A DNA stretch of 64,000 nt from Eopsaltria australis (Eukaryota; Chordata; Aves; Passeriformes; Petroicidae), in contig JAVTVJ010000300.1 in the NCBI GenBank assembly GCA_034509425.1, forward strand, positions 1 to 64,000, in the 5' to 3' direction. Positions 23,558 to 32,338 of this stretch are shown in pieces. The notes beneath the pieces were generated by a model that was given only the letters and a program-made list of their open reading frames with translations, had not been told where the DNA came from and did not search any database. Numbering within the stretch: the first letter of the stretch is position 1; every line of letters starts with the position of its first letter. Position numbers and translations under genes: made by a program.

Positions 23558-23893
23558 ACAGGGGGTCAACATGAGAAAACAAAAGAAAGCTTCTCTCTCT
23601 ACATAAATTAAGAACGCTGTTTTGTTCCAGAGGTGGTGGATTAACTATAAGTTGAAGTGTTACCTTTTGTATGGTCAGCAAGAAAGAAAATAGAAAAGGT
23701 GGGGAAGGGAAAAGAGGGTTCTAAAGGGTTTAGTGTTGATGCCTGATTATTATTCCTATTTAAAGTCTGTTAATAAAATTCCTTTTTGTATTCCTTAAAG
23801 TATAAGCCTGCTTTGCCTACTATTAATCCTTATCTCACAACAAAATCAAATAATCTTAACTAATTTTGATCCCCAAACCTCAAAACCGCAACA
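23558..23893 (+). mobile_element. 3' fragment of a long-LTR family (as at 43-46 kb)
   Basis: This resembles the last part of the 61,682-63,301 solo LTR: shared landmarks are 'gttgaagtgtt', 'cctgctttgcctact' and 'atctcaca'. An AATAAA lies at 23,772-23,777. It ends 'aaaccgcaaca' at 23,893, against 'gaaaccactaca' in the solo LTR, so it may be a related subfamily. The 5' part is missing because the ERVL LTR abuts it. Its right end touches class I pol sequence. Confidence 0.75.
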
Positions 23894-24611
23894 GACTGTA
23901 ATTTACCTGGGATGTGAAATTTCACAAGGACAAAGAAAACTAGGTAGTAACCGTATCCAAGCTATCTGTGCTATTCCAGAGCCCCAGAATCTCCACGAGC
24001 TGCGAGTCTTCTTGGGGATGGCAGGATAGTGCCGCCTATAGATCATGGACTATGGACTCATTGCCAAACCCCTGTATGAAGCCCAGAAGATGCAGCCGTT
24101 CAGCTGGAGCAAAGCACAGAAGGAAGCCTTCCTGAAATTGAAAGAAGCATTGACAATGGCTCCGGCGTTAGGATTACCTGATTTGTCCAAAGACTTTCAA
24201 CTGTTTGTACATGAAAGGCAACTCCTGGCACTGGGAGTCCTGACCCAACGTCTGGGGAGCTGGAAAAGGCCCGTAGGCTATTTCTCCAAACAGCTGGACA
24301 ATGTAAGTGCCGAGTGGCCTGCATGTCTGAGAGCAGTTGCAGCCACTGTCATACTGATACAAGAAGCCCGGAAGCTCACAATGGGAAGACACATAGATGT
24401 CTATGTGCCACACATGGTCATCACTGTTTTAGAGCAAAAGGGGGGCCACTGGCTATCTCCGAGCAGGATGATAAAATTCCAGGTAATCCTGACCGAGCAG
24501 GATGATGTCACACTAAAGACAACCAACCTTTTGAATCCAGCCTTGTTCCTAGGTACTACAGCTGAGGAAGGCCCACTAGAGCATGACTGCATAGAGGTAA
24601 TAGAATACACC
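23894..24611 (+). pseudogene. Class I copy 1 RT end and connection domain
   Basis: It starts inside RT at a YLGCEISQG motif (compare YLGLEIFRG in copy 2). FLGMAG is followed by a stop and another stop before the open part at 24,045. From there PALGLPDLSKDFQLFVHE, VAYFSK-like VGYFSKQLDNV and VPHMVITVLEQKGGHWLS are typical of the gammaretroviral RT-RNase H connection. The segment ends where the class II LTR begins. No catalytic YVDD is left, so it cannot act as RT. Confidence 0.85.
24606..24611. other. Target-site duplication, left (tacacc)
   Basis: These six bases precede the TGTTGCG start of the class II LTR. 27,866-27,871 after the second LTR reads tatacc, one base different. Six bases is the length expected for beta-type class II integrases. 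Confidence 0.75.
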
Positions 24612-25183
24612 TGTTGCGTTCCCTGCTTCGGTCCCACCTTGGTACCGGCAGCGGAGTCCCAGCGCTACCCTAGGAAGCCGTTTGCAATCTGGAAGACTTC
24701 CTCGGAGTGCCTACCTCGGGCACAGCTGGCCCGCGTTCGGTCCGGGGAGGTGTTGCCCCCGGAGCGTGGTGAAACAGCAAAGAACTACCAGAGAAGGAGG
24801 TCTCTTGGTATGTGATTTCGGTAGGTTTATTGCCTCCACAGGGAGCACATGGACCAAGAGCCAAGAGCAGCTTATTACATCGGTATTTAAGGGAGGAACA
24901 ACACCCAATAGGATGAGGGCAGGGGACAATACAGGGGAGGGGTTGGGGTGCATGATCAAATGGGGTTTAGGGAGGGGAGGGGAACAGAGAGAACAACGAA
25001 TGAACTATGGAGTGACAGGTAATTTCCCAGAGCAGGAATACATAACAGACAAGTCCAGTAACCAATAGCAGGAGCTTGGGTCCGTGGATTGGTGGTCCAA
25101 CTGCTGCCCCTGGGAGCTCCGGGGGGAAACCCTCTGTCCGTGGAACCTGTCCGGAAGTCCTCTGGTTCCGAACCACCACAACA
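24612..25183 (-). repeat. Class II element, 3' LTR
   Basis: It runs from 'tgttgcgttccctgc' to 'aaccaccacaaca' on the plus strand. Read on the minus strand, a TTAAATA promoter-like box near 24,885 is followed by AATAAA (complement of 24,826-24,831), giving a short R region. It pairs with 27,294-27,865 at about 97-98% identity. Confidence 0.9.
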
Positions 25184-25196
25184 TCTCCCCCTGTCT
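25184..25196 (-). promoter_or_regulatory. Class II element polypurine tract
   Basis: The minus strand reads AGACAGGGGGAGA immediately before the 3' LTR, at the expected position and of the expected makeup. Confidence 0.8.
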
Positions 25197-25202
25197 TTTT
25201 AC

Positions 25203-25268
25203 TTAAAGAAAGTGATTTGTTAGTACAATGAAGATAATAACTAAAATCCAAAGCAAAGTCTTGAAAAT
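25203..25268 (-). other. Small hydrophobic frame after a splice-acceptor-like site
   Basis: On the minus strand a T-rich run and TTTGCAG (CAG at 25,271-25,269) is followed by a short frame with LLWILVIIFIVL and a stop at 25,205-25,203. It could be the last bit of env (membrane anchor), reached by splicing, or a leftover. There is no direct proof of expression. Confidence 0.35.
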
Positions 25269-25362
25269 CTGCAAATAAAAAAACATTGTTAAATCATTGT
25301 CTCTCTACAGGACTGGGAATGATTGGGGTATGGGAGGTACATGGGGTAGGTTTAGGGAGAGT

Positions 25363-26793
25363 CTAAGGGGAAGATCTCAAGAAGAAGGGTCTCAGTGATT
25401 TTTCTTGATGACTGTCGAAGTTTGGAGTTTTCTTTTTCCTTCTCTTCCACGCTGATCTCTGTGGAGCAGCGTCTGTTGGTGGATGCAACTGGATCTGCTC
25501 TGGTGGATGTGTTGGGTGGAGAGTTGTGGCACCTACTAACTTCAGCCATCGTGGTTCAAGTGACGGGTCATCTGGGATTGCCTCTGATGGGGTCTCTAGT
25601 GGCATGGGTGGTGATGGAGAGCAGGACACAGTGGATTCAGCTTTTGGAGCATGTGGTGTCCAGGAGCCTGTGGAAGACTTAGGTGGAGGATGATTAGAAC
25701 TGTTCAGCAGGCTTTGAAGCTGCTGCTTCCATATCTTTTCCCACACCCGATACTGAACCTTAGCTAAAATGCCTGTCAGGATTGTTTTTATGTCAGATGG
25801 GACCAGCACACCTTTAAAGTGAGGAGAATCTCTCCCAAGCTCTCTCTCCACCCTGCTAGGCTCTCGCAAGGCTGCAGGTGACTGTGATTCCCATCGTGGG
25901 TTGTTACCCTGAGGGCTGTGCACACCTGATGCCACTGCAGGGTCTGGCTGACTGGCTGCATCGCAGGCTTCAGCCTCTCCACTTTTCGGCCCCCAATCTC
26001 GGGGTGTGAACGAGGGAGCGTGGGGATTTGGAAGTGGGCGGTGGTCAGGGGTGGGACTGCAGTTGATACGAGCAGTCCAGGCACGCGGTGGGGCGGGGAT
26101 CTCCCTCGGGCTGGGGCAGGGACCTCCGGCGCGAGGGGAGGGACCCGACGCGAAGATATCATCGGCCGCGGGGGGGGAACCCGGCGCGGGGCCAATCAAC
26201 GCGAAGGGGAAGGAGCTGTGGGAGGAGTTGGGAGGATTCGCAGGCTTTTGGCGTGAGGCTGCGCAGTGGGCGCACGGGTGTAGGCACGGCGCCACGAGGC
26301 CGCCGCCATCTTTAAACTCGGAAAAATGGGGGAGCGCAGCCGGCACGAGTTTGGCTGTGGGCTCGGAGAAAGGGTTTGGGGTAGAGTTCACTATGAGGGA
26401 ATCAGTCTCATAGCGGGGAGAACCGAGGGGCGCGCTTCCCTGTAGCGGGGAAGAGGGATTGGGAAAAGGGGAATTAGGAACGTGGGGTGGGTGAGTCGGG
26501 GATTTCGAACTTTCAGGACAATTACGCAAAGTATAACAAATTAAAATCAACAATGGGAAAAATTTTCGGACAGAAACATCACCCCCTCTCTCCACTGCCT
26601 CTAAACGTTTTTCTACTAACTCCCAAAAACCCAGAGTTTTAACAGAAGAAGCAGAAGCAAGAGGGACATAGGCAAAGATCCATTTAACAAAACGTTTCCA
26701 AGCCCTCTTATTAGCATTCCTGTTTTTTAACTTTAGGGTCTCTTTAACTTGGACATAAAACTCCTGCTCTATTCGGGACAGCTTAATACCCAT
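25363..26793 (-). CDS. gag: Beta-type Gag (matrix plus proline-rich), 476 aa
   Basis: The start (MGIKLS) carries a glycine at position 2, which suggests N-myristoylation and membrane targeting. Residues 1 to about 95 look like a betaretroviral matrix domain: a helical, basic start (EQEFYVQVKETLKLKN, then RAWKRFVKWIFAYVP). Most of the rest is low complexity, rich in Pro, Ser and Ala, with the CAHC-like 'PCAHCAA' not forming a zinc knuckle. I see no capsid homology region and no CCHC knuckles, so the usual capsid and nucleocapsid parts are deleted or replaced. The last part (IWKQQLQSLL and a WKRRKKK cluster) may come from elsewhere in the virus. The frame is fully open over 1.4 kb, unlike the other ERV genes here. 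Confidence 0.75.
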   Translation of the reverse strand: MGIKLSRIEQEFYVQVKETLKLKNRNANKRAWKRFVKWIFAYVPLASASSVKTLGFWELVEKRLEAVERGGDVSVRKFFPLLILICYTLRNCPESSKSPTHPPHVPNSPFPNPSSPLQGSAPLGSPRYETDSLIVNSTPNPFSEPTAKLVPAALPHFSEFKDGGGLVAPCLHPCAHCAASRQKPANPPNSSHSSFPFALIGPAPGSPPAADDIFASGPSPRAGGPCPSPREIPAPPRAWTARINCSPTPDHRPLPNPHAPSFTPRDWGPKSGEAEACDAASQPDPAVASGVHSPQGNNPRWESQSPAALREPSRVERELGRDSPHFKGVLVPSDIKTILTGILAKVQYRVWEKIWKQQLQSLLNSSNHPPPKSSTGSWTPHAPKAESTVSCSPSPPMPLETPSEAIPDDPSLEPRWLKLVGATTLHPTHPPEQIQLHPPTDAAPQRSAWKRRKKKTPNFDSHQEKSLRPFFLRSSP

Positions 26794-27271
26794 TGTCTCC
26801 GAATAAAAGCCTCCTTGCTCTTTTTATACGGTACAAAACTCTTCCCTCGAGTCTGATTCCTGCTGCCTATCGCGGATTAGACCTCACCGTCTGCGCTCGG
26901 TTCTCGGTGGCGTTCCCGCCGCTATCACGGGCACCGAGCTTCACCGCCGCGCGCAGATCCTGGTCCTTTCCCACCGCGCCCCGCAGCCGCCAAACCTCAC
27001 CGCTCCGTGCGGGTCTTGGTTCCTCGATCCCGGCTTCAGTTGCCGTCACCGGCTCCGGAGGGAGAAACATCCAAAAGAGCAAGGGTCTCTGGTCTCGTCA
27101 GTCCGTTCAGCTAGCGTACACACTTCAGACGCTCCAGAATGGTTGCTGACGGCCCCTGCCAGCCCCCCACTAAAACGCGGAAGTTCTCGCTAGGGGAGCG
27201 ACGTCCCGAAGGCGCAGTCCGGACCGCGGAAGCGTATCCAGGTCGCTCGCAGGGAACCCCGAGAGGTCAGA

Positions 27272-27290
27272 GTCTCTGTTCGGTGCGCCA
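27272..27290 (-). promoter_or_regulatory. Class II element primer binding site
   Basis: Three bases inside the 5' LTR the minus strand reads TGGCGCACCGAACAGAGAC. This is close to the tRNA-Lys(3) site (TGGCGCCCGAACAGGGAC), with an extra base and a substitution. The assignment to lysine is likely, not certain. Confidence 0.65.
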
Positions 27291-27293
27291 CTT

Positions 27294-27865
27294 TGTTGCG
27301 TTCCCTGCTCCGGTCCCACCCTGGTACCGGCAGCGGAGTCCCAGCGCTACCCTAGGAAGCCGTTCGCAATCTGGAAGACTTCCTCGGAGTGCCTACTTCG
27401 GGCACAGCTGGCCCGCGTTCAGTCCGGGGAGGTGTTGCCCCCGGAGCATGGTGAAACAGCAAAGAACTACCAGAGAAGGAGGTCTCTTGGTATGTGATTT
27501 CGGTAGGTTTATTGCCTCCAAAGGGAGCACATGGACCAAGAGCCAAGAGCAGCTTATTACATCGGTATTTAAGGGAGGAACAACACCCAATAGGATGAGG
27601 GCAGGGGGCAATACAGGGGAGGGGTTGGGGTGCATGATCAAATGGGGTTTAGGGAGGGGAGGGGAACAGAGAGAACAACGAATGAACTATGGAGTGACAG
27701 GGAATTTCCCAGAGCGGGAATACATAACAGACAAGTCCAGTAACCAATAGCAGGAGCTTGGGTCCGTGGATTGGTGGTCCAATCGCTGCCCCTGGGAGCT
27801 CTGGGGGGAAACCCTCTGTCCGTGGAACCTGTCCGGAAGTCCTCTGGTTCCGAACCACCGCAACA
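27294..27865 (-). repeat. Class II element, 5' LTR
   Basis: 572 bp with ends TGTTGCG...CCGCAACA, pairing with 24,612-25,183. The leader between it and the gag start at 26,793 is GC-rich. The right flank tatacc is the second half of the target-site duplication. Confidence 0.9.
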
Positions 27866-28360
27866 TATACCTACTCAGCAAGAGAAGACCTGAAAGATGT
27901 CCCGCTAGAACAACCGGACTGGGAGTTATTCACAGACGGAAGCAGCTTCATGGAGAATGGGACCAGATACGCTGGATATGCAGTAACAACAATCAGTACC
28001 ATAGTAGAAGCAAAAGCATTACCACCAAATACATCTGCCCAGAGGGCAGAACTAGTGGCCTTAACCAGAGCACTAGAATTGACTGAAGGGAAGAAGGTAA
28101 ATATTTGGGCTGACTCCAAATATCCTTTCGGAATCGTCCACGTATATGGGGCACTGTGGAAAGAGAGAGGGTTGCTGTCCTCCCAGGGAACACACATCAA
28201 ACATCAAGATGCAGTTCTGCAATTGATAAAAGCAGTACAAAAACCTGAACAAGTAGCAATTATACACTGCAAACACATCAATCAGGGAACACCAAGATCT
28301 GTGAGGACAATCGAAAGGCAGACTGGACAGCCCGACAGGCTGCTCGAGAGGTGCAAATAA
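27866..28360 (+). pseudogene. Class I copy 1 RNase H
   Basis: RNase H motifs in order: ELFTDGSSF, AELVALTRALEL and WADSKYPFGIVH. The last motif (HCKHINQGTPRS) lacks the HCRGH form seen in copy 2, and the frame stops at 28,360. The final aspartate-containing FADKAA block is missing. The frame resumes directly after the class II insertion, continuing the connection domain. Confidence 0.85.
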
Positions 28361-28976
28361 CAATGGCATTGATACCCACAAAGCTTAATGTATCTCAATT
28401 CAATCTACCTTCAGAACCGAAATATTCAACAGAAGATGAGAAGCTGGGACATCTACTAAATGCACAGAAGAATTCAGCAGGGTGGTATGTAACTACACAG
28501 GGACAAATAGTGCTACCCCCCTTGATGATGAGAGAAGTTCTACAGATGAAGCACTACGAGTGTCACTGGGGAGCAAAAGCATTAGTAGAATTGCTAAAAC
28601 GAAGTGTAATCTCAGTACAGATGCTAACAATGGCAAAATCAATAATGTCAAAATGTGAAATTTGCTTGAAAAACAATCCAGTAGCTAGACGACAGGCACA
28701 GCTAAAGAGACTTCGAGTGGAAATAGAACCAAGAGATTATTGGCAAGTAGATTTTGTAGAATTACCAAAAACTCAGAAGTACAAATATCTGTTAGTAGGG
28801 GTTGACACATTTTCAAGATGGCCCGAAGCCCTTCCCTGTCGCACCAATAAGGCAAAAGAAACAGTAAAGTAGCTACTGCAAGAAATAATTCCCAGGTTTG
28901 GGGTGCCTCTAAGAATATCCTCAGACAGAAGCCCACACTTTGTAGCTACTGTGGTAAGAGAAGTGATAAAAACCAG
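28361..28976 (+). pseudogene. Class I copy 1 integrase (partial)
   Basis: The zinc domain is visible (HYECHWG, later KCEICLKN), then DYWQVDFVELPK with the first catalytic Asp. A TAG at 28,870-28,872 stops the frame. The next motif, SSDRSPHFV (second Asp), is in the same frame, with SP where Gly-Pro is usual. The third residue (Glu) and the C-terminal domain are lost in a deletion that joins the sequence to env near 28,977. Confidence 0.82.
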
Positions 28977-29648
28977 AATGAAACCTGGCAAGAACCCTCT
29001 AGCAGAGAAAAACTTGAGTGGGCTCTAGAATCTCTGTTCAGTCCTGTAGCAAATTACCAGAACAGAGAAATGATGTACAAACTTACTGATCAAGTAAAAA
29101 GGCTAGCAAGGGTCACCGGGGAAGGATTCAAAGAACTAAACCTACAATTACAAACTACAACCAAAATAACTTTACAAAATCGACTAGCCCTAGATATATT
29201 ATTCCTGAAAGAACATGGAGTATGTGGATTTTTAAAAGAACAAGTTGATCATTGCTGCGTCCACATCCCAAATGTAACTGTAGATGTAGAACATGACATC
29301 AGTCAGTTAAAACACATAGAACATGAGGCACAAGGCGAACAAAAAGACATGACAAAAAGCTGGTTAGATAAAGTTTTTAAAGGGTTAGGATGGAATGTGA
29401 GTTCATAGATTAGATCTCTCATCGAAAATATAATAATCTTATTAGTTATGTTCCTAGTAGTCTGGTTAGTTTACAGCATACTACAAAGAGAAATACAGAA
29501 GAAAACATCCTGGAACCGAAGAATCATGCGAGCACTAACACGAAGCAAGGCTCCACCACCTGCGTTATCCTCGAATTCCTCAAGTCGTGACAACATCCAG
29601 GACAACGCTAATGACAACCCAGGATTTGAAGACGAACATCCAGTATAA
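28977..29648 (+). pseudogene. env: Class I copy 1 env transmembrane subunit (partial)
   Basis: The transmembrane subunit anchors the envelope and drives fusion in intact viruses. Here one sees a heptad-like N-terminal helix (LTDQVKRLARV), the LQNRLALDILFLKEHG block of the gamma-type immunosuppressive region, a cysteine motif with nine residues between the first Cys and CC, and a membrane span (IIILLVMFLVVWLVY). A TAG at 29,406-29,408 lies just before the membrane span, in frame. Signal peptide, surface subunit, cleavage site and fusion peptide are absent, so this cannot act as an envelope. A short cytoplasmic tail ends at 29,648. Confidence 0.85.
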
Positions 29649-29710
29649 ATTCAGAAACAAAAGACTATATTGAGTGAAAGCATCTACACCTATAAAGTGA
29701 AAATACTTTC

Positions 29711-29720
29711 AAAGGGGGGA
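29711..29720 (+). promoter_or_regulatory. Class I copy 1 polypurine tract
   Basis: AAAGGGGGGA lies immediately before the LTR start, like the tract at 11,552. Confidence 0.85.
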
Positions 29721-29721
29721 A

Positions 29722-30080
29722 TGATAGCATAGGGGTCAAAATGATTTTGGGGTTGATGATAGCTTTAGGTTGTGGGATCGATAGGCCTTGTAGGCCTTAA
29801 GGTATGCCTTAGGTGTTGTTTTGTTAGAAGTGTAGTCATGAGAACGAGAACCGCACCTGTGTGCTTTTTCCATGACGATTACTTACGACAAGATTAATGA
29901 AATGATTGCGTAGGAAATATGAGTAAGAATAATAATTCACTTGCAACAATCCTGAGAAATGTAAGGGGGTAGTAGGAAAGGGGGGCTGAAACTTATGCTT
30001 GAGTGAAAACAATATATCCAATAGAGCAATGTCGAATTAATGATTAACTGATGATTATATGGTGGTTATGTACGGAGTAG
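29722..30080 (+). repeat. Class I copy 1, 3' LTR (right end uncertain)
   Basis: It starts TGATAGCATAGGGG right after the polypurine tract. The start resembles, but does not match, the TGATGCC family. A TATAAAA box is present at 30,081. I cannot see a clean CA end; the next element's reading frame starts at 30,107, so the LTR is either truncated near 30,080-30,100 or runs on to about 30,185, where ATTAAA (near 30,157) could be a polyadenylation signal. Confidence 0.6.
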
Positions 30081-30106
30081 TATAAAATGTGTTCATTTTC
30101 AAACCC

Positions 30107-30411
30107 ATGGTGGAGCTTGATCTGGGTCTGACAACCCCTGCTCTCAGGGCCCTTTTATTAAAGCACCCATATAATCATTCTGTGATTATGTGTTTTCTTA
30201 CGCTTACACTAGGAGGATGTCTTACAGCAGCTATATATCGCCGCTTTAAGCAGTGCAGTGAACAAGAAGCAATAATAGATTCTCTCCAAAACCTAGTGGA
30301 AATTTTGCAGAAACAATTAGAGGAGGAAAGGAGTTATATCCTCTATTACAAGATGCTTTGTGAGAGAAACACCTTAAGAATCCAAGGAACACTGATTTAC
30401 CACAAGACATA
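30107..30411 (+). pseudogene. Unknown ERV gag-like N-terminus: membrane segment plus coiled coil
   Basis: A frame starting at 30,107 (ATG followed by G) encodes a hydrophobic segment (VIMCFLTLTLGGCLTAAIY), then a basic stretch (RRFKQC) and a probable coiled coil (EQEAIIDSLQNLVEILQKQL). It ends at a TAG at 30,410. I do not recognise the family. The position and sequel suggest the start of an ERV Gag, built like the membrane-anchored N-termini of the two ERVL copies here. Alternatively it is a separate small protein. Confidence 0.5.
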
Positions 30412-30420
30412 GAGGAAAAG

Positions 30421-30915
30421 GAATCACTTCACCCCCACAAAGAATTAAAGCAAGTAAAAAATTGTGGGGAAAACTGCTGTCCTCCTATGACACCTTTAAT
30501 TAAAACAGAATATGTCTTCCGAGTGTCACTCACCGGAGGAGACCAAATTAATTTAACTGAACAGGAGGCCAGTGGATACTGGGGACATGGTGTTTTAACA
30601 ACAGGAGACAAACATAACACTTCGTCCCCAACTCAGCATGCAACTTTCTGGGCCGGGGGACTCAATCCTCTAGAAAGGGGAGACCCTTTAGCTATAGTTA
30701 GTACCCTTGATCATCTTCTGGAAAGCGTTCACAAAGCCGCTTGTCTGCAAACGATACATGAAAAGAAGTTGATTGCTGGATATGAATCCCCTATGCAACT
30801 GCCTGTAAAACCTGAAATTATGACCCCTTTAATTCGGGGTCTCCCAGAATCACTCAAACCCACAGCAATTGTCCCTCAGAAAACCTTGGTAACAGTTCAT
30901 CACAATATAAACTAA
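30421..30915 (+). pseudogene. Unknown ERV gag-like segment
   Basis: The open part from 30,487 contains FRVSLTGGDQINL, ASGYWGHGVLTTGD and FWAGGLNPLERGDPLAI, then a helical part (LDHLLESVHKAACLQ) and TPLIRGLPESLKP. The second half has a capsid-like feel, but I cannot name a domain with confidence. It ends at a TAA at 30,913-30,915. Directly after it, an env tail begins, so pol and most of env have been deleted. Confidence 0.45.
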
Positions 30916-31212
30916 ATACATCATGTTCTGGAAAGGGTAAGGAAAGATGCTGAACACAGTTGGTGGGATCCCCTTTTTGGATGGTCACCTACTGCCACAG
31001 GGGTCCTGAATAAATTGTGTCATCCCATCATTGTTCTCTTGATTTTAGTTTTAATTGCTTTTGTTTTATCGGCAGTTTTGTATATCATGAATTGGAGAAT
31101 GATGAAACGAATAATGCATTTGACATCTATAACGAATATGCATAATCTGGTTGATGTTTCATCCTCTGTGGACACCCCTGACGTTATTGATACAAGGCGA
31201 CCTAAGGTATAA
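30916..31212 (+). pseudogene. env: ERV env tail (membrane anchor)
   Basis: WWDPLFGWSPTATGVLN is followed by a long hydrophobic anchor (PIIVLLILVLIAFVLSAVLY) and a basic/polar tail to the stop at 31,210-31,212. A Trp-rich pre-anchor region followed by a membrane span is typical of retroviral transmembrane subunits. The class is not clear. Everything upstream (surface unit, fusion peptide, cysteine motif) is missing, so it is not functional. Confidence 0.65.
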
Positions 31213-31239
31213 TAAGAAATTAGATAAGTATTTTACTGC

Positions 31240-31460
31240 TTATTATTATTCAGTCAATTATTAATTAAATTTTAAGGTATTTTATTGTTTTTGTAATTCA
31301 ATCAATTATTAATGTAATCCTAAGGTATAATAATTCAATCAATTGTCAATGTAATCCTAAAGTATAATAATTCAATCAATTATTAATATAATTTTAAGCT
31401 ATAATAAGAAATCAAACTGGTTTTATCCAAACAATTATTAATGTAATCTTACTATAATAA
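31240..31460. repeat. AT-rich degenerate tandem repeat
   Basis: Units of about 40 bp built on 'aattattaatgtaatc', then 'ctaaggtataataattcaatc', recur about five times with drift. It lies between the env tail and the next polypurine tract. Confidence 0.75.
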
Positions 31461-31738
31461 GGCAATTGTTGCCTTGCTGAGATTTAAACAAAATTTTATG
31501 TGATTGAAATTACTTATCCCTTTGTTCTTTTCTTTTTCTTTTACTTTCTTTGTTTCTCTTTTTGTCTCTATTTTCCAGGGTTATGCTACCCGCACGGACG
31601 AGTCCTGAAGACTTTGTGACAACACTACAGACTCCTGATGACGATCGTGAGCCACGGGGTGGTGTAAGAGTCTGGACGGAAATCCCTCATCTGCCTCACG
31701 ACCATCTACAGAAACAGAGACTGAAAACCCAAAGACCC

Positions 31739-31755
31739 TAAAAGGGGAAAAAGGA
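31739..31755 (+). promoter_or_regulatory. Polypurine tract
   Basis: TAAAAGGGGAAAAAGGA precedes the proposed LTR start at 31,760 by a few bases. Confidence 0.6.
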
Positions 31756-31759
31756 CTTT

Positions 31760-32338
31760 TGCACAATGAAGTCTGGCCAGATCCTGCTGGGATGCCTGCC
31801 AGGCGCAGAGAGGTGTGCTGCAGAGGTGTGCTGTCGCATGCCTGTGAAGACCGTGCCGCTTGGTTACCGGGGCGGAAAGGACTGCGCAGGAACTATATGT
31901 TTTGGTACAGCTGCACCTGCACCCTGAAACAATGGGCCTTATTCCCCCACCTCCTGGCCATTTGACCCTCGCCTTTGGAAGGATTGCCTCATCTCTTGGT
32001 TACCTGCCTCTCGCTTTCAAAAAGACTATAAAGAGACTCTCAGAAAGTACCCCTACGAGATCTCCCCACGGACGAGACAGAATCCATTGAAGCCGGACAA
32101 GAGGACTTCATCGTGCCGCGGTAGCTATAACCCTTTCTTTTCCTCTCTCTCTCAACTCTATCTCTCACTCTCTCTCTCTCTCTCTCTCTCCTCTATCACA
32201 TAATCGTGTTGTTGGCACTCAATAAAGGTGCTTTTGATTTTTGATTAAAGCAAAAATATTTGTCCCTGTTTTCTTTTGCACTCGGAGATTTGGGTAACGA
32301 ACCATCACGACCCCCACTTGTGTTAGCGGATCGTGACA
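31760..32338 (+). repeat. 3' LTR of the unclassified ERV
   Basis: The proposed start is TGCACAATG at 31,760 and the end is GATCGTGACA at 32,338; both limits are judged by eye. A TATAAAG box is near 32,024, a CT-rich run lies at 32,140-32,192 and AATAAA is near 32,221. The order (TATA, CT-rich R region, AATAAA) matches the architecture of the LTR at 55,981 on the other strand, so the two may be distantly related. Confidence 0.6.
32140..32192. repeat. CT-rich tract inside LTR
   Basis: (TC)n with interruptions, between the TATA box and AATAAA of the LTR, therefore in the R region of the transcript. Confidence 0.9.

Larger units (their letters stand above)
24612..27865 (-). mobile_element. Nested class II (beta-type) ERV with only gag
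   Basis: Two 572-bp LTRs (24,612-25,183 and 27,294-27,865), a lysine-like primer site next to the right LTR and a purine-rich tract next to the left LTR fix the orientation as minus. The interior is only about 2.1 kb and holds one long gag-like frame; no protease, RT, integrase or full env is present. The LTRs differ at about 14 positions by eye count, so the insertion is fairly young. It sits in class I pol with a 6-bp duplication. It would need proteins from another virus to move. Confidence 0.88.
23894..30080 (+). mobile_element. Class I (gamma-type) provirus, copy 1, 5'-truncated
   Basis: The order on the plus strand is RT end, connection, RNase H, integrase (partial), env transmembrane part, polypurine tract and 3' LTR. 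5' LTR, gag, protease and most of RT are absent. A class II element (24,612-27,865) is inserted between RT connection and RNase H; the protein frame can be followed on both sides of it. Compared with class I copy 2 (46,602-52,432) the shared pol part is clearly homologous. Integrase is joined abruptly to env, so an internal deletion removed the integrase C-terminus and the env surface unit. Confidence 0.82.
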
